This document shows, in pieces, positions 1 through 9,661 of a stretch of 64,000 nt of DNA. Each line of letters begins with the position of its first letter. Position 1 is the first letter of the stretch. Under the pieces are notes generated by a model, which ran no database searches, was not told the DNA's origin, and saw nothing but the letters and a program-made list of their open reading frames with translations. The position numbers and the translations under genes are program-made. The DNA comes from Gordonia desulfuricans NBRC 100010 (GTDB taxonomy: Bacteria; Actinomycetota; Actinomycetes; Mycobacteriales; Mycobacteriaceae): NCBI RefSeq assembly GCF_001485495.1, contig NZ_BCNF01000039.1, positions 1 through 64,000 on the forward strand, written 5' to 3'.

Positions 1-159
1 GAGGGCCTCGGTCCGGCGACGGTCGGCCTCGGCGCGACGGCGCGCATCGGGGGTGACGGCGCCGGGGGTGAGGGAGCCGGGCCCGCCGGGGCGGGAGGTG
101 AAGGCGCCGGGGGCGTGGGCGATGCGGCTCTGCGAGATGGGGGTGGCGACGGCGGTCAT
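1..159 (-). CDS. N-terminal fragment of an unrecognised protein (runs off the window start)
   Basis: The first 53 codons of a minus-strand gene are present. The ATG is preceded by a good ribosome site (GAGGAGAACACG). The visible part begins MTAVATPISQSRIAHAPGAF, is rich in Pro, Gly and Ala, and turns arginine-rich at the window edge. No domain can be recognised from this tail and the function is unknown. The open frame, start codon and RBS make it a likely real gene. Confidence 0.55.
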   Translation of the reverse strand, partial: MTAVATPISQSRIAHAPGAFTSRPGGPGSLTPGAVTPDARRRAEADRRRTEAL

Positions 160-309
160 CGTGTTCTCCTCGTGTTCCGTTCGGTGCGACCCGGTGTGCG
201 ATCTCCGGTGTTGCACGCAACGTTATGAGGGATTCCACGGCGGGTCGATGGGGAGAACTCCCCTCCCCACGGGGAGAACTACCCATGCCATCGTCGCAGG
301 TCAGAGGGG

Positions 310-1038
310 TCAGCTCGCGGCGTTGCGCGCAGCCTCCGCATCGATCAGGGGGAGATCTGCCCGGGTGACTATCCGGGACGCCACGGCGTACTCGACGAGC
401 TTGGCGCGACGGTTGCTGGCGAGTTTGCCGCCGCCGGCCCGCATGCCGCTGACGCCGAGCTGATCGAGCTTGTCGCAGACATTGTCGAGTTTGCGGTTGA
501 ACTTGGTGATCGGCCACCCCAGGCGGGCGGCCGCCTGCGCCGACGACGGGATGGAACTCGATCCGCTCCCCTCGCGCCGCAATGCCTCCTCGGCGAGCAC
601 GATGATGAGCAGCTTCTGGCTCTCGGTGAGCGTCGGCACACCCTGGGTGGTGCGGCCCCCGGCGAACGACTGCTGAGTGACCGGCCGGACCTGCGGGGCG
701 GTCGCGTAGACGCTCAGCTCGTAGGTGGTGGGTCCGGCGGTGAACACGATGGTGGTCTCGCCGAAGACCAGCGGCATCCGGGCACCGGGACCGAGGGTCG
801 CCGAGAAACCGACGTCGCCCGCCGACACCGTCGCCGACAGGTGGCTGCCGAGATTGCTCAGCCACCACAGGCCGTTCTCGTTGTGCAGCACCAGGAACTG
901 GCGGTGCAGGTAGGGGTTGTCATCGACCGACAGATCGGCCTCACGGCCGATGGTGAACCGGCGCTCGCCGCTCAGCGGGAACCGTTCGCCGCAGAACTCG
1001 ACGTAGGTCATCCCGGCCGGAACGGATGCGGCCATCAT
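310..1038 (-). CDS. FHA domain protein
   Basis: 242 aa. The N-terminal 100 residues form a forkhead-associated domain: FTIGREADLSV gives the GR motif and NPYLHRQFLVLHNENG the conserved His strand. FHA domains bind phosphothreonine peptides. The C-terminal half (about 135-240) is helical and looks like a winged-helix region (SQKLLIIVLAEEALRR, AAARLGWPITKFNRKLDNVCDKL). The start overlaps the stop of the upstream PP2C phosphatase gene by 4 nt (ATGA), so the two are co-translated. That pairing suggests the protein reads a phosphorylation state the phosphatase erases. The kinase partner is not in the window. Confidence 0.85.
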   Translation of the reverse strand: MMAASVPAGMTYVEFCGERFPLSGERRFTIGREADLSVDDNPYLHRQFLVLHNENGLWWLSNLGSHLSATVSAGDVGFSATLGPGARMPLVFGETTIVFTAGPTTYELSVYATAPQVRPVTQQSFAGGRTTQGVPTLTESQKLLIIVLAEEALRREGSGSSSIPSSAQAAARLGWPITKFNRKLDNVCDKLDQLGVSGMRAGGGKLASNRRAKLVEYAVASRIVTRADLPLIDAEAARNAAS

Positions 1039-2054
1039 CGATCCCCGGCTGGGTCGCCCGCTTCCTCTGCGCCGAGTTCGGGTGCGGCGGCCGCCGCGGC
1101 GGGCTCGGCAGGTTCGGCGGGTTCGGCGGACTCGCCGGTCGGCACCGGCGCCTCGGCGGAGACGACGTCGTCGGCGGTGACGGTCTCGACGTCGTCGACG
1201 GTGACGGTCTCGACGTCGTCGGCGGTGACGGTCTCGACGTCGTCGACGGCGGGCATACGGATGGTCGACACCGATTCGTGGACGTCGACGACGATCACGG
1301 TCACATTGTCGTGGGCTCCGAGTGCGAGGGCCGCCTCGACGAGGTCATCGGCGGTCTGCACCGCGCCCTCCCCCTCACCGAGGATGCGGGCGATCTCGTC
1401 GTCGGGCAGTTCGCCGGTCAGGCCGTCCGAACACATCAGGAGGACGTCACCGGGCAGGGCAACGGTGGAGAAGTAGTCGGCGACCGGGTCGATCATCCCG
1501 GCGCCGAGCGCCCGCGTGATCACATTGCGGCGCGGGTCGGTGCGCGCATCCTCGGGGGTGAGGAAACCGGCATCGATGAAGTCCTGGACCTGCGAGTGGT
1601 CGCGGGTCAGCTGTTGCAGCGTGCCGTGCTGGAAGCGGTAGGTGCGGGAGTCGCCGATGTTGAGGATCAGCCAGTGCGGCTCTTCCTCCACGGTCACCAG
1701 GACCGCGCCGGTCGCGGTGGTGCCCGCACGCCGTTCGGTGGCGGTCTCGATCTCCGAGATCCGGGTCTGCGCCTGGTCGAGCAGGTCGATCAGCGACTTC
1801 TGGGTCTCGATCAGTTCGCCGGAGCTCTCCACCCCGGCCAGGGTGAGCAGTGCCGCCTCGCTGGCCACCTCACCGCTGTCGTGTCCGCCCATGCCGTCGG
1901 CGAGCAGATAGGTGCCGGGCAGCGCCAGTGCTGCGTCCTCGTTGGTCTCCCGGACCATGCCGACGCTGCACCGCACCGCCCACTCCAGTCGCAGGTTGCC
2001 GACGAAGTGCGTCCCCGAGGTCGATTCGTCGCGGACGATACTCACCGAATCCAT
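1035..2054 (-). CDS. PP2C-family serine/threonine protein phosphatase
   Basis: 339 aa. PP2C motifs appear in order: SVGMVRETNEDA, LADGMGGHDSGEVAS (metal-binding DGxGG), NIGDSRTYRF, LMCSDGLTG and GAHDNVTVIVVDV. The catalytic domain ends near residue 265. A low-complexity acidic tail follows with about four copies of the octapeptide ETVTADDV/ETVTVDDV, encoded by a 24-bp tandem repeat around 1160-1250, and then an Ala/Pro/Glu-rich end. No membrane segment is visible, so it is likely cytosolic. It is operonic with the FHA gene (4-nt overlap). The start has no strong RBS and could move slightly. The repeat tail is a candidate for length variation between strains. Confidence 0.88.
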   Translation of the reverse strand: MDSVSIVRDESTSGTHFVGNLRLEWAVRCSVGMVRETNEDAALALPGTYLLADGMGGHDSGEVASEAALLTLAGVESSGELIETQKSLIDLLDQAQTRISEIETATERRAGTTATGAVLVTVEEEPHWLILNIGDSRTYRFQHGTLQQLTRDHSQVQDFIDAGFLTPEDARTDPRRNVITRALGAGMIDPVADYFSTVALPGDVLLMCSDGLTGELPDDEIARILGEGEGAVQTADDLVEAALALGAHDNVTVIVVDVHESVSTIRMPAVDDVETVTADDVETVTVDDVETVTADDVVSAEAPVPTGESAEPAEPAEPAAAAAAPELGAEEAGDPAGDR

Positions 2055-2090
2055 GATCAGCAGATACTACCGGCGAGCACCCGCCGGACA

Positions 2091-2149
2091 ACGGCAGACC
2101 ACACCGGTGCGCCCAGGTTCATTCGAGCGGTTCACGTGTGGTCTGCCGT
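2091..2149. terminator. Long inverted repeat between pdxS and the phosphatase gene
   Basis: A perfect 14-bp stem (ACGGCAGACCACAC at 2091-2104 against its complement at 2136-2149) encloses a 31-nt loop. It lies just downstream of the pdxS stop on the minus strand, so it probably ends that transcript. There is no U-tract, so a regulatory role is also possible. Confidence 0.5.
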
Positions 2150-2157
2150 CGGTGGGG

Positions 2158-3078
2158 TCACCAGCCGCGTTCGGCCAGACGATGCGGCTGCGGGATGTCG
2201 TCGACGTTGATGCCGACCATCGCCTCACCGAGACCGCGCGACACCTTGGCCAGCACGTCGGGATCGTCGTGGAAGGTGGTGGCCTGCACGATCGCCGCCG
2301 CACGCTGCGCCGGGTTGCCCGACTTGAAGATGCCCGAGCCGACGAACACGCCCTCGGCGCCGAGCTGCATCATCATCGCCGCATCCGCGGGGGTGGCGAT
2401 GCCACCGGCGGTGAACAGCGTCACCGGCAGCTTCCCGGCCTTGGCGACCTCGACGACCAGGTCGTACGGCGCCTGCAGCTCCTTGGCCGCCACGTACAGC
2501 TCGTCCTCGGGCAGCGAGGTCAGCCGACGGATCTCGTCGCGGATCTTACGCATGTGGGTGGTGGCGTTGGACACGTCACCGGTACCGGCCTCACCCTTGG
2601 ACCGGATCATCGCCGCACCCTCGGTGATCCGGCGCAGGGCCTCACCGAGGTTGGTGGCACCACACACGAACGGAACGGTGAACGCCCACTTGTCGATGTG
2701 GTTGGAGTAGTCGGCCGGGGTCAGCACCTCGGACTCGTCGACGTAGTCGACGCCGAGACTCTGCAGGATCTGTGCCTCCACGAAGTGACCGATCCGGGCC
2801 TTGGCCATCACCGGGATGGACACGGTGTTGATGATGCCGTCGATCATGTCCGGATCCGACATCCGCGACACGCCCCCCTGGGCCCGGATGTCGGCCGGCA
2901 CACGCTCGAGCGCCATCACCGCGACCGCACCGGCGTCCTCGGCGATCTTCGCCTGCTCGGGGGTGACCACGTCCATGATCACGCCGCCCTTGAGCATCTC
3001 GGCCATCCCGCGCTTTACTCGCGCTGTGCCCTGACCGATGTCCGACCCGGGAACGTTGCCTGACTGGGATTGGCTCAC
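2158..3078 (-). CDS. pdxS: Pyridoxal 5'-phosphate synthase lyase subunit PdxS
   Basis: 306 aa from the GTG at 3078, which has AGGAGA seven bases upstream; an in-frame ATG 13 codons earlier lacks such a site. PdxS condenses ribose 5-phosphate, glyceraldehyde 3-phosphate and ammonia to PLP in the DXP-independent route. Hallmarks are [29 protein letters not shown] (first active-site Lys), [10 protein letters not shown] (second Lys) and [20 protein letters not shown]. Length is typical of the family. The glutaminase partner pdxT, often nearby in actinobacteria, is not in the window; the next gene downstream is the PP2C phosphatase. Confidence 0.97.
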   Translation of the reverse strand: MSQSQSGNVPGSDIGQGTARVKRGMAEMLKGGVIMDVVTPEQAKIAEDAGAVAVMALERVPADIRAQGGVSRMSDPDMIDGIINTVSIPVMAKARIGHFVEAQILQSLGVDYVDESEVLTPADYSNHIDKWAFTVPFVCGATNLGEALRRITEGAAMIRSKGEAGTGDVSNATTHMRKIRDEIRRLTSLPEDELYVAAKELQAPYDLVVEVAKAGKLPVTLFTAGGIATPADAAMMMQLGAEGVFVGSGIFKSGNPAQRAAAIVQATTFHDDPDVLAKVSRGLGEAMVGINVDDIPQPHRLAERGW

Positions 3079-3235
3079 TGAAAGTCTCCTGGTTCTCGCA
3101 TTGCTTCCGATCCGCATGGGGTGCGGACCGTCCTGGTATCAGGATAGGTGAGCAGATCCACCGCGTTCCGGCAGGTCGCGCCCGGTCACAGGTGCGTTGC
3201 CCGGCACCCTCGCGTCGGTACCCCGCTCGGCCCCG

Positions 3236-3778
3236 TCATTCGGGTGCGTCGCCCTGCCCCGGGGTCATGCGTTCGACGATCTCGAAGTAGTGCGGGCGGG
3301 TCGAACGGCCACCGAGTCGCAGGGCCCGCACCAGGAACCGGTCGGCCAGGGCGAGCGTGTCGCGGACCGCGTCGTTGTAGAACCGGCGCGCCATCATCAC
3401 CCGGGTCTCGGCATCGGCGAGCTCGCCGACGAGCGCAGCCGGCCGACTGTCGGCCTCGACCCGGGCCAACGCCGCCGACAGCGCGTTCTCGACGTCCTCA
3501 CGGGCCTCCCACGGCGCGTGTTCGGCGGCATCGGCGCAGGTCAGGAGTTCCCGTGCGGCCGCCCGCGCCTGCGGGTCGCCGTTGGTCGCCATCCATGCGG
3601 CGATCGCCCGGACCACCACGGTGCGGCGGTCGAGGGCCGACTCGAGGGATTGCCGGGCCAGGTCGACCCGGACGTTGAGCCGGTCGAGCCGGTTGGCGCG
3701 GCCGTAGAGCCAGCCGCCGACGATCAGCGCCACCACCACGACGGCCACGACGATCACGATCACTGTTGAATCGGTCAC
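3236..3778 (-). CDS. LemA-like membrane-anchored protein
   Basis: 180 aa with a GTG start behind AGGAGATGACGAC. Residues 5-25 are one strongly hydrophobic segment (VIVIVVAVVVVALIVGGWLY), followed by a long helical region. The pattern NRLDRLNVRVDLARQSLESAL and the later RRFYNDAVRD match the LemA family, where an N-terminal anchor carries a cytoplasmic or external helical bundle. Function is unknown. It lies between pimA (downstream of that gene) and pdxS in the same direction. The family call rests on pattern only. Confidence 0.65.
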   Translation of the reverse strand: MTDSTVIVIVVAVVVVALIVGGWLYGRANRLDRLNVRVDLARQSLESALDRRTVVVRAIAAWMATNGDPQARAAARELLTCADAAEHAPWEAREDVENALSAALARVEADSRPAALVGELADAETRVMMARRFYNDAVRDTLALADRFLVRALRLGGRSTRPHYFEIVERMTPGQGDAPE

Positions 3779-3900
3779 GTCGTCATCTCCTGCTCGTCCA
3801 TCGGTTCATCTGCCACACGGGTTCGGTCGGCTCGGGTTCGGTCGGCTCGGGTTCGGTCGGCACACGGCATCGGGGCGGCACCGGCCCGATGGCGGTTCGG

Positions 3901-5025
3901 TCAGTCGGACACGACGACGGGGCCGGCGCCGACGGTCACGGTCTCGTAGACCCGCATGATCTGATCGGCCACCCGCGACCAGTCGTAGCGTTCGGCGCGG
4001 GCCTGTCCGGCGGTGACCAGTTCGGTGCGTGCGGCGTCGTCGCCGAGCAGGGTGATGATGGCGTCGGCGAGCTCGTCGGCGGCCCCCACCCCCACCAGCA
4101 TCCCGGCGCGGCCGTCGTCGAGGACCCGGCGGAAGGCGTCGAGTTTGGACGCGATCACCGCGGCGCCGGCGGCCATCGCCTCCACCAGCACGATGCCGAA
4201 ACTCTCACCGCCGAGGTTGGGTGCCACGTAGACGTCGGTGGATGCGAAGGCCCGGGCCTTGGTGACGTCGTCGACGCGACCCAGGAACACCAGGTGGTCG
4301 GCGAGTTCCCCGGCCCGGCGGCGCAGTGCCTTCTCGTTGCCGCCGCCGACGACGAGTACCCGGACGTCGGGGAACTCGGCGACCACGCGGGGCAGGGCAC
4401 GCATCAGGATGTCGATGCCCTTGCGCGGCTCGTCGAAGCGGCCGAGGAACAGGATCGACCGTCCCGGCCACGGGTATCCCTCGAGCGGTTCGGCGGAGGC
4501 GAAGAACGGATAGTTGATGCCGTTGGGGATCTCCACCGCGTCGGAGCCGAGGGCCTCCATCTGCCAGCGCCGGGCGAGTTCGGAGACGGCGATCTTGCCG
4601 GAGATCCGCTCGTGGTACGGCCGCAGGATTCCCTGGAAGACGGTGAGCCACAACGATCGTGACGTCGACGTGTGGAATGTGGTGACGATCGGTCCGAGTG
4701 CCACCATCAACGCCATCATCGACAGACTCGGCGAGTTGGGCTCGTGCACGTGCAGCACGTCGAAGTCGTTCTCGTCGATCCAGCGGCGGAGCCTGCGGTA
4801 TCCGCGCGGACTGAAGTTCACCCGCGAGACCGACCCGTTGTACGGCAGTGCCAGCGCCGGTCCCGCCGAGACGACGTACTCGGGCAGCGGGGTGTCGGCG
4901 TCGGCGGGTGCGATCACGCTGACGTGATGGCCCCGCTCGAGGTAGACCTGTGCGAGCTCGACGACGTGGGCCTGCACGCCGCCGGGCACGTCGAACGAGT
5001 ACGGGCAGACCATCCCGATCCTCAT
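3901..5025 (-). CDS. pimA: Phosphatidyl-myo-inositol mannosyltransferase PimA
   Basis: 374 aa GT4-type glycosyltransferase. It moves mannose from GDP-mannose to the 2-position of inositol in phosphatidylinositol, the first step of PIM, lipomannan and lipoarabinomannan synthesis, on the cytoplasmic face of the membrane. Visible signs are MRIGMVCPYSFDVPGGVQ (GGVQ acceptor loop), LHVHEPNSPSLS, ILFLGRFDEPRKGIDIL, and the EX7E nucleotide-binding motif in GGESFGIVLVEAMAAG. The ATG overlaps the acyltransferase stop by 4 nt. Gene order pgsA-acyltransferase-pimA is as in mycobacteria. Confidence 0.96.
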   Translation of the reverse strand: MRIGMVCPYSFDVPGGVQAHVVELAQVYLERGHHVSVIAPADADTPLPEYVVSAGPALALPYNGSVSRVNFSPRGYRRLRRWIDENDFDVLHVHEPNSPSLSMMALMVALGPIVTTFHTSTSRSLWLTVFQGILRPYHERISGKIAVSELARRWQMEALGSDAVEIPNGINYPFFASAEPLEGYPWPGRSILFLGRFDEPRKGIDILMRALPRVVAEFPDVRVLVVGGGNEKALRRRAGELADHLVFLGRVDDVTKARAFASTDVYVAPNLGGESFGIVLVEAMAAGAAVIASKLDAFRRVLDDGRAGMLVGVGAADELADAIITLLGDDAARTELVTAGQARAERYDWSRVADQIMRVYETVTVGAGPVVVSD

Positions 5026-5954
5026 GCGTCACCCACGATCCGGGCACGTTGCCGGTCGGTCCAGTCCGACTCCCACAGCGGTTGGAGCATGTGCCAGTCG
5101 GCCGGATGTGCGGCGATGTTCGCCGCGAATGCGTCGGCGAGGGCCTGGGTGGCGGCCTCCACCCCCACCGACACGTCGATCTCCTCGCCGCAGCCGATCA
5201 TCGAACCGGGTGCGTCGGTGAACCAGTGGTGGACCGGCAGCAGGGCCGCGCCGGTCTCGATCGCCAGCCGCGCCGAACCGGCGGGCATCCGCGTCTTCTC
5301 CCCGAAGAACGTCACCGGCACACCGTGGCGGGCCAGGTCGCGCTCGCCGAGCAGGCAGACGATCTTGCCCTCACGGAGTCGCGCGGCGAGCTGACCGAAC
5401 GGCGGCTGCTCTCCCCCGCTGAGCGGGAAGATCTCGAAGCCGAGGCTCTCGCGGTACTCGACGAACCGGTTGAACAGCGATTCCGGGCGCAGACGCTCGG
5501 CCACGGTCGCGAAACTGGCGCGGTTCTGCACCAGCCACACCCCGGCCATGTCCCAGTTGCCGGTGTGCGGCAGCGACAGGATCACGCCTTTGCCGCGCGA
5601 CAGCGCCGCATCGAGGCGGGCACGGTCCGGCGCGGGGACGTCGACGGTGGCCGCGGTCTCGGCGAGGTCCTGGGCGGGTAGCCGGAAGGCCTCGTACCAG
5701 TAGCGGGCATAGGAGCGCATGGCGTCGGCGACGAGGTCGTCGGGCACCTGCTCGCGCGTGGTGCCGACGACCCGGGCGAGGTTGCGGCGCAACTGTTCCG
5801 GGCCGCCGTGACGACGGCCGGCGTAGCCGCCGATCCGGTCGAACGCCGCGCGGGCGAGACCGTCCGGTGCATGGCGGACCCCCGCCCAGCCCGCCCGGTA
5901 CCCGAGGTCGGTGGCCGACTCCTTCAGCCGTCCGAACTGCTCACCGATGCTCAC
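5022..5954 (-). CDS. patA: Phosphatidylinositol mannoside acyltransferase
   Basis: 310 aa from a GTG at 5954 that overlaps the pgsA stop (GTGA). The protein opens SIGEQFGRLKESATDLGYRA and belongs to the LpxL/HtrB-like lysophospholipid acyltransferases. The catalytic HX4D motif is LPHTGNWDMAGV, and CLLGERDLARHGVPVTFFGE is the second conserved block. In mycobacteria this enzyme adds palmitate to the mannose of PIM1 or PIM2. Position between pgsA and pimA supports that role here. It probably associates with the inner face of the membrane. Confidence 0.93.
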   Translation of the reverse strand: MSIGEQFGRLKESATDLGYRAGWAGVRHAPDGLARAAFDRIGGYAGRRHGGPEQLRRNLARVVGTTREQVPDDLVADAMRSYARYWYEAFRLPAQDLAETAATVDVPAPDRARLDAALSRGKGVILSLPHTGNWDMAGVWLVQNRASFATVAERLRPESLFNRFVEYRESLGFEIFPLSGGEQPPFGQLAARLREGKIVCLLGERDLARHGVPVTFFGEKTRMPAGSARLAIETGAALLPVHHWFTDAPGSMIGCGEEIDVSVGVEAATQALADAFAANIAAHPADWHMLQPLWESDWTDRQRARIVGDA

Positions 5955-6628
5955 CGGGCCGCCTCGTCGGGGTCGGATTCGGTGCCCGGATCGGAGTCGG
6001 TGGATGTGGCCAGCGGGATCAGGTCGCGGGCACCCGGGGACGACGCGATCGACCACATGCGCTGGCCGACGGTGATCACACTGCCGACGGCGAGCAACCA
6101 CATCGCCACGTGGATGGCCCACCACAGGCCGAGACCGGTCAGGCCGGCGCCGACGAGCACGATGATCAGCCGGTCCGGGCGCTCGATGAGTCCGCCGTCG
6201 CCGTAGAGTCCGGCGGCCTCGGCGCGCGCCTTGGCATACGAGATGACCTGCGAGGTGACCAGGCAGATCAGGGTCGCGACGAACAGCAGCTGGTGCGGAT
6301 CGTTCCAGGCACACCACCAGGCGAGACCGGCGAAGATCGCGCCGTCGGCGATCCGGTCGCAGGTGGCGTCGAGGACCGACCCGAACCGGGTGCCGCCGCC
6401 GCGGGCGCGGGCCATCGCACCGTCGAGCATGTCGAACATGACGAACAGCCAGATGACCATCGTTCCCCAGAACAGGTGGCCCATGGGGAACAGCGTGAGC
6501 GCCGCGGCCACGGTGGCGACCGTGCCGATCAGCGTCATCATGTCGGGGGTCAGCCCGGTGCGCAGCAGGGCCCGGCCGATCGGGAGGGTCACCTTGGACA
6601 CCGAGGCGCGGCCCCGAATGCTCAGCAC
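5951..6628 (-). CDS. pgsA1: Phosphatidylinositol phosphate synthase (CDP-alcohol phosphotransferase)
   Basis: 225 aa from a GTG at 6628 with a clear GGAAGGAGC upstream. The CDP-alcohol phosphotransferase signature DGxxARx8GxxxDxxxD is complete in DMLDGAMARARGG...FGSVLDATCDRIAD. About five or six hydrophobic membrane segments are visible. The mycobacterial enzyme joins CDP-diacylglycerol and inositol 1-phosphate to make phosphatidylinositol phosphate. The start lies 7 nt inside the upstream HIT gene, and the end overlaps the acyltransferase start. The last 25 residues are an acidic hydrophilic tail. Confidence 0.94.
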   Translation of the reverse strand: MLSIRGRASVSKVTLPIGRALLRTGLTPDMMTLIGTVATVAAALTLFPMGHLFWGTMVIWLFVMFDMLDGAMARARGGGTRFGSVLDATCDRIADGAIFAGLAWWCAWNDPHQLLFVATLICLVTSQVISYAKARAEAAGLYGDGGLIERPDRLIIVLVGAGLTGLGLWWAIHVAMWLLAVGSVITVGQRMWSIASSPGARDLIPLATSTDSDPGTESDPDEAAR

Positions 6629-7290
6629 CGATCTGCTCCTTCCGGCCCACCGGCCGTGACGTCGTCGAATCGGTGCCAGGCGTCGGCGAGCAGTGCGCGG
6701 GTGTCGCGCAACAGTTGCGGCATCACCTTGGTGCCGCTGACCACGGTGATGAAGTTCGCGTCTCCCACCCACCGCGGCACGATGTGCTGGTGCAGGTGCT
6801 CGGCGAGCGATCCGCCGGCCGCATAACCCAGGTTGAGTCCGACGTTGAACGCGTTCGGGTTGGACACCGCCTTGATGGTGCGGATCATCTGCTGGGTGAA
6901 CGCCATCAGCTCGGCCGACTCGCCCGGGGTGAGTTCCTCGAGGTCGGCGACCTGCCGGTAGGGCACCACCATGGTGTGGCCCGGGTTGTACGGATACAGG
7001 TTGAGCACCGCGTAGACATGTTCGCCGCGGGCGACGACCAGCCCGTCCTCGTCCGACATCCGCGGGATGTCGAGGAAGGGATGGCCCGACGTCTTGGGCT
7101 CGGTGGCCTCGGACTCACCGGTGTCGGCGGTCCCCGACCCCGGATCCCCACTCGGGGCATCCCGGTTCTGGGGTGCCTCCGCGGTGATGTAGGTCATCCG
7201 ATGCGGGGTCCACAGACGCTGGAGCCGATCGGCATCGCCGGTCCCGAAGTCGCGGATCTCGGTCTCCGGCGCGTCCGGGCCGTCAGCCAT
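6622..7290 (-). CDS. HIT-family nucleotide hydrolase/transferase
   Basis: 222 aa from the ATG at 7290 (GGGAGCAGCG upstream), overlapping the thrS stop by 8 nt. The histidine-triad motif is [10 protein letters not shown] near residue 185; the earlier block [22 protein letters not shown] is also typical. HIT proteins hydrolyse or transfer nucleotidyl groups (Ap4A phosphorylase-like). An acidic, Pro/Ser-rich insert of about 35 residues precedes the core. It is conserved between thrS and pgsA in Mycobacteriales; the physiological substrate is unknown. Confidence 0.9.
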   Translation of the reverse strand: MADGPDAPETEIRDFGTGDADRLQRLWTPHRMTYITAEAPQNRDAPSGDPGSGTADTGESEATEPKTSGHPFLDIPRMSDEDGLVVARGEHVYAVLNLYPYNPGHTMVVPYRQVADLEELTPGESAELMAFTQQMIRTIKAVSNPNAFNVGLNLGYAAGGSLAEHLHQHIVPRWVGDANFITVVSGTKVMPQLLRDTRALLADAWHRFDDVTAGGPEGADRC

Positions 7291-9364
7291 CGCTGCTCCC
7301 CGCGGCCGCACTCACGGACTCGGGGCTCACCAGTTCCTTGCTCGGCGACTCGTTGCGACGCGAGCCGACCCACTCGACGATGGTCTCGATCGCCTCCGCC
7401 ACCGGCACCCCGTTGACCTGGGTGCCGTCACGGAATCGGAAGCTCACCGCACCCGCCTCGACGTCGCGTTCGCCCGCCAGCAGCATGAACGGCACCTTCC
7501 CGGTCGTGTGGGTGCGGATCTTCTTCTGCATGCGGTCGTCAGAGTAGTCGACCTCGGCGCGGATGCCCTGCTTGCGGAGAGCGTCGACGACACCCTGCAG
7601 GTGATCGGCGAAGGCCTCCGCCACCGGGATACCCACCACCTGCACGGGTGCGAGCCAGGCCGGGAACGCGCCGGCGTAGTGCTCGGTGAGCACACCGAAG
7701 AACCGCTCGATCGATCCGAACAGCGCGCGGTGGATCATCACCGGGCGCTGCTTGGTGCCGTCGGGTGCGGTGTACTCGAGCTGGAAACGCTCGGGCAGGT
7801 TGAAGTCGAGCTGGATGGTCGACATCTGCCAGCTGCGGCCGAGCGCGTCCTGCACCTGCACCGAGATCTTGGGGCCGTAGAACGCGGCACCGCCCGGATC
7901 GGGCACGAGGTTCAGGCCCGACGCCTCGCCGACTTCGCGCAGCGTGTCGGTGGCCTCGGTCCACAGTGCGTCGTCGCCGACGAACTTGTTGGGGTTCTTG
8001 GTCGACAGCTCGAGGTAGAAGTCGTCGAGGCCGTAGTCCTTGAGCAGCGCCAGCACGAAGTTCAGGGTGGTGGTGAGCTCGTCGCGCATCTGATCTTTGG
8101 TGCAGTAGATGTGCGCATCGTCCTGCGTCATGCCGCGGACGCGGGTGAGTCCGTGGATCACGCCGGACTTCTCGTAGCGGTACACCGAACCGAACTCGAA
8201 CAGGCGCAGCGGCAGCTCCCGGTAGGAGCGTCCACGCGACCCGAACACCAGGTTGTGCATCGGGCAGTTCATCGGCTTGAGGTAGTAGTCCTGGCCCGGT
8301 TTGCGGACCGTGCCGTCCTCGTTGAGCTCCTCGTCGATGTGCATCGCCGGGAACATGCCGTCGCGGTACCAGTCGAGGTGACCGGAGACCTCGTACAGAT
8401 GCCCCTTGGTGATGTGCGGCGAGTAGACGAAGTCGTAGCCCTCCTCGACGTGCCGCTTGCGCGAGTAGTTCTCCATCTCCTGACGGATGATGCCGCCCTT
8501 GGGGTGGAACACCGGCAGACCCGAGCCGAGCTCGTCGGGGAAGCTGAACAGGTCGAGCTCGGCGCCGAGCTTGCGATGGTCGCGGCGCTCGGCCTCGGCG
8601 AGCAGGTCCAGGTACTCCTGCTGGGCGTCGGCCGACTCCCATGCGGTGCCGTAGATGCGCTGCAGGGCGGCGTTGTCCTGGTCGCCGCGCCAGTAGGCGG
8701 CCGAGCTGCGGGTGAGCTTGAACGCGGCGATGTACTTGGTGGTGGGCACGTGCGGGCCACGGCACAGGTCGCACCAGATGCGTTCTCCGGTACGGGGATT
8801 GAGGTTGTCGTAGACGGTCAGCTCCTTGCCGCCGACCTCCATGACCTCTTTCTCGTCGAAGCTGCCCTTGTCGTCGATCAGCTCGAGTTTGAACGGTTCG
8901 TTCGACAGCTCGACCTTGGCCTCGGCCTTGGAGGCGTAGACACGGCGGGAGAACTTCTGCCCCGACTTGATGATCTGCTTCATCTTCTTCTCGAGGGCGG
9001 CGATGTCCTCGGGCGTGAAGGGATCGGCGACGTCGAAGTCGTAGTAGAAGCCGTCCTTGATCGGGGGCCCGATGCCGAGCTTGGCATCTGGGAACAGGTC
9101 CTGCACGGCCTGTGCGAGGACGTGTGCGGTGGAGTGGCGGATCACGCTGCGGCCGGCCTCGGTGTTGGCCGCAACCGGCTCCACCTCGGTCTCGAGGTCG
9201 GGTGCCCACGACAGGTCGCGCAGCATGCCCGACGCGTCGCGGACGACGACGATGGCCTCGGGGCCCTTGTTCGGCAGATCGTGCTCCCGCAGCGCGGTGC
9301 CCGCGGTGGTCCCAGCAGGCACACGGATCGTGGCTGGGTAACTCACCTTGACTTCGTCGGGCAC
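7283..9364 (-). CDS. thrS: Threonyl-tRNA synthetase
   Basis: 693 aa from the GTG at 9364, which follows GGAGGAGCG; an upstream in-frame extension lacks the TGS start pattern. Domains in order: TGS ([21 protein letters not shown]), editing domain ([16 protein letters not shown] with its His pair, and later the cysteine in [13 protein letters not shown]), class II catalytic core ([10 protein letters not shown] zinc ligands, [14 protein letters not shown], and [14 protein letters not shown]), then the anticodon-binding domain from about 590. Length matches mycobacterial ThrRS. It starts a tightly packed operon with the HIT and PIM genes. No T-box leader is evident. Confidence 0.97.
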   Translation of the reverse strand: MPDEVKVSYPATIRVPAGTTAGTALREHDLPNKGPEAIVVVRDASGMLRDLSWAPDLETEVEPVAANTEAGRSVIRHSTAHVLAQAVQDLFPDAKLGIGPPIKDGFYYDFDVADPFTPEDIAALEKKMKQIIKSGQKFSRRVYASKAEAKVELSNEPFKLELIDDKGSFDEKEVMEVGGKELTVYDNLNPRTGERIWCDLCRGPHVPTTKYIAAFKLTRSSAAYWRGDQDNAALQRIYGTAWESADAQQEYLDLLAEAERRDHRKLGAELDLFSFPDELGSGLPVFHPKGGIIRQEMENYSRKRHVEEGYDFVYSPHITKGHLYEVSGHLDWYRDGMFPAMHIDEELNEDGTVRKPGQDYYLKPMNCPMHNLVFGSRGRSYRELPLRLFEFGSVYRYEKSGVIHGLTRVRGMTQDDAHIYCTKDQMRDELTTTLNFVLALLKDYGLDDFYLELSTKNPNKFVGDDALWTEATDTLREVGEASGLNLVPDPGGAAFYGPKISVQVQDALGRSWQMSTIQLDFNLPERFQLEYTAPDGTKQRPVMIHRALFGSIERFFGVLTEHYAGAFPAWLAPVQVVGIPVAEAFADHLQGVVDALRKQGIRAEVDYSDDRMQKKIRTHTTGKVPFMLLAGERDVEAGAVSFRFRDGTQVNGVPVAEAIETIVEWVGSRRNESPSKELVSPESVSAAAGSSDG

Positions 9365-9502
9365 GGCGAACGCTCCTCCGGGGGATCGGCCTCTGGACAC
9401 CAGACGGCGCCCGTCGGCAAAACGGGTTTTCCGACGTCGATCGTATCGAGTTGACCCGACATTCCGGGTCGCCGGTTCCCCCTCTCGGCGCGTCCTCCTC
9501 GA

Positions 9503-9649
9503 TTTCGAGACTATCGAGACCGTTTCGCGAATCGTTTCGAGACCGCACGCCCTGGCTGTTTGCCGATCCAACGCGATCGATGAGCGCGTTCCACAATCCG
9601 TCTCACAACACACCTGATCTCAATACCGACACCGAAGGCAGTTTCGAGA
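9503..9649. repeat. Cluster of TTTCGAGA motifs ahead of the resolvase-like gene
   Basis: TTTCGAGA occurs at 9503, 9535 and 9642, with close variants TATCGAGA at 9512 and TTTCGCGA at 9523. The first four are spaced 9-12 bp, about one helical turn. They lie in the 297-bp gap between the divergent thrS and resolvase-like genes. They could be binding sites for a DNA-binding protein, plausibly the adjacent resolvase-like protein. No other structure is seen in this gap. Confidence 0.45.
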
Positions 9650-9661
9650 TAGATTCGGTCA

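Noticed and set aside
7508-9454. Long plus-strand open frame of 648 codons
   Set aside because: It lies antisense to thrS. High GC leaves antisense frames open; the minus strand encodes an unmistakable threonyl-tRNA synthetase.
9365-9661. Possible T-box leader of thrS
   Set aside because: No specifier stem, T-box sequence or antiterminator pattern could be seen on the minus strand; only TTTCGAGA repeats stand out.
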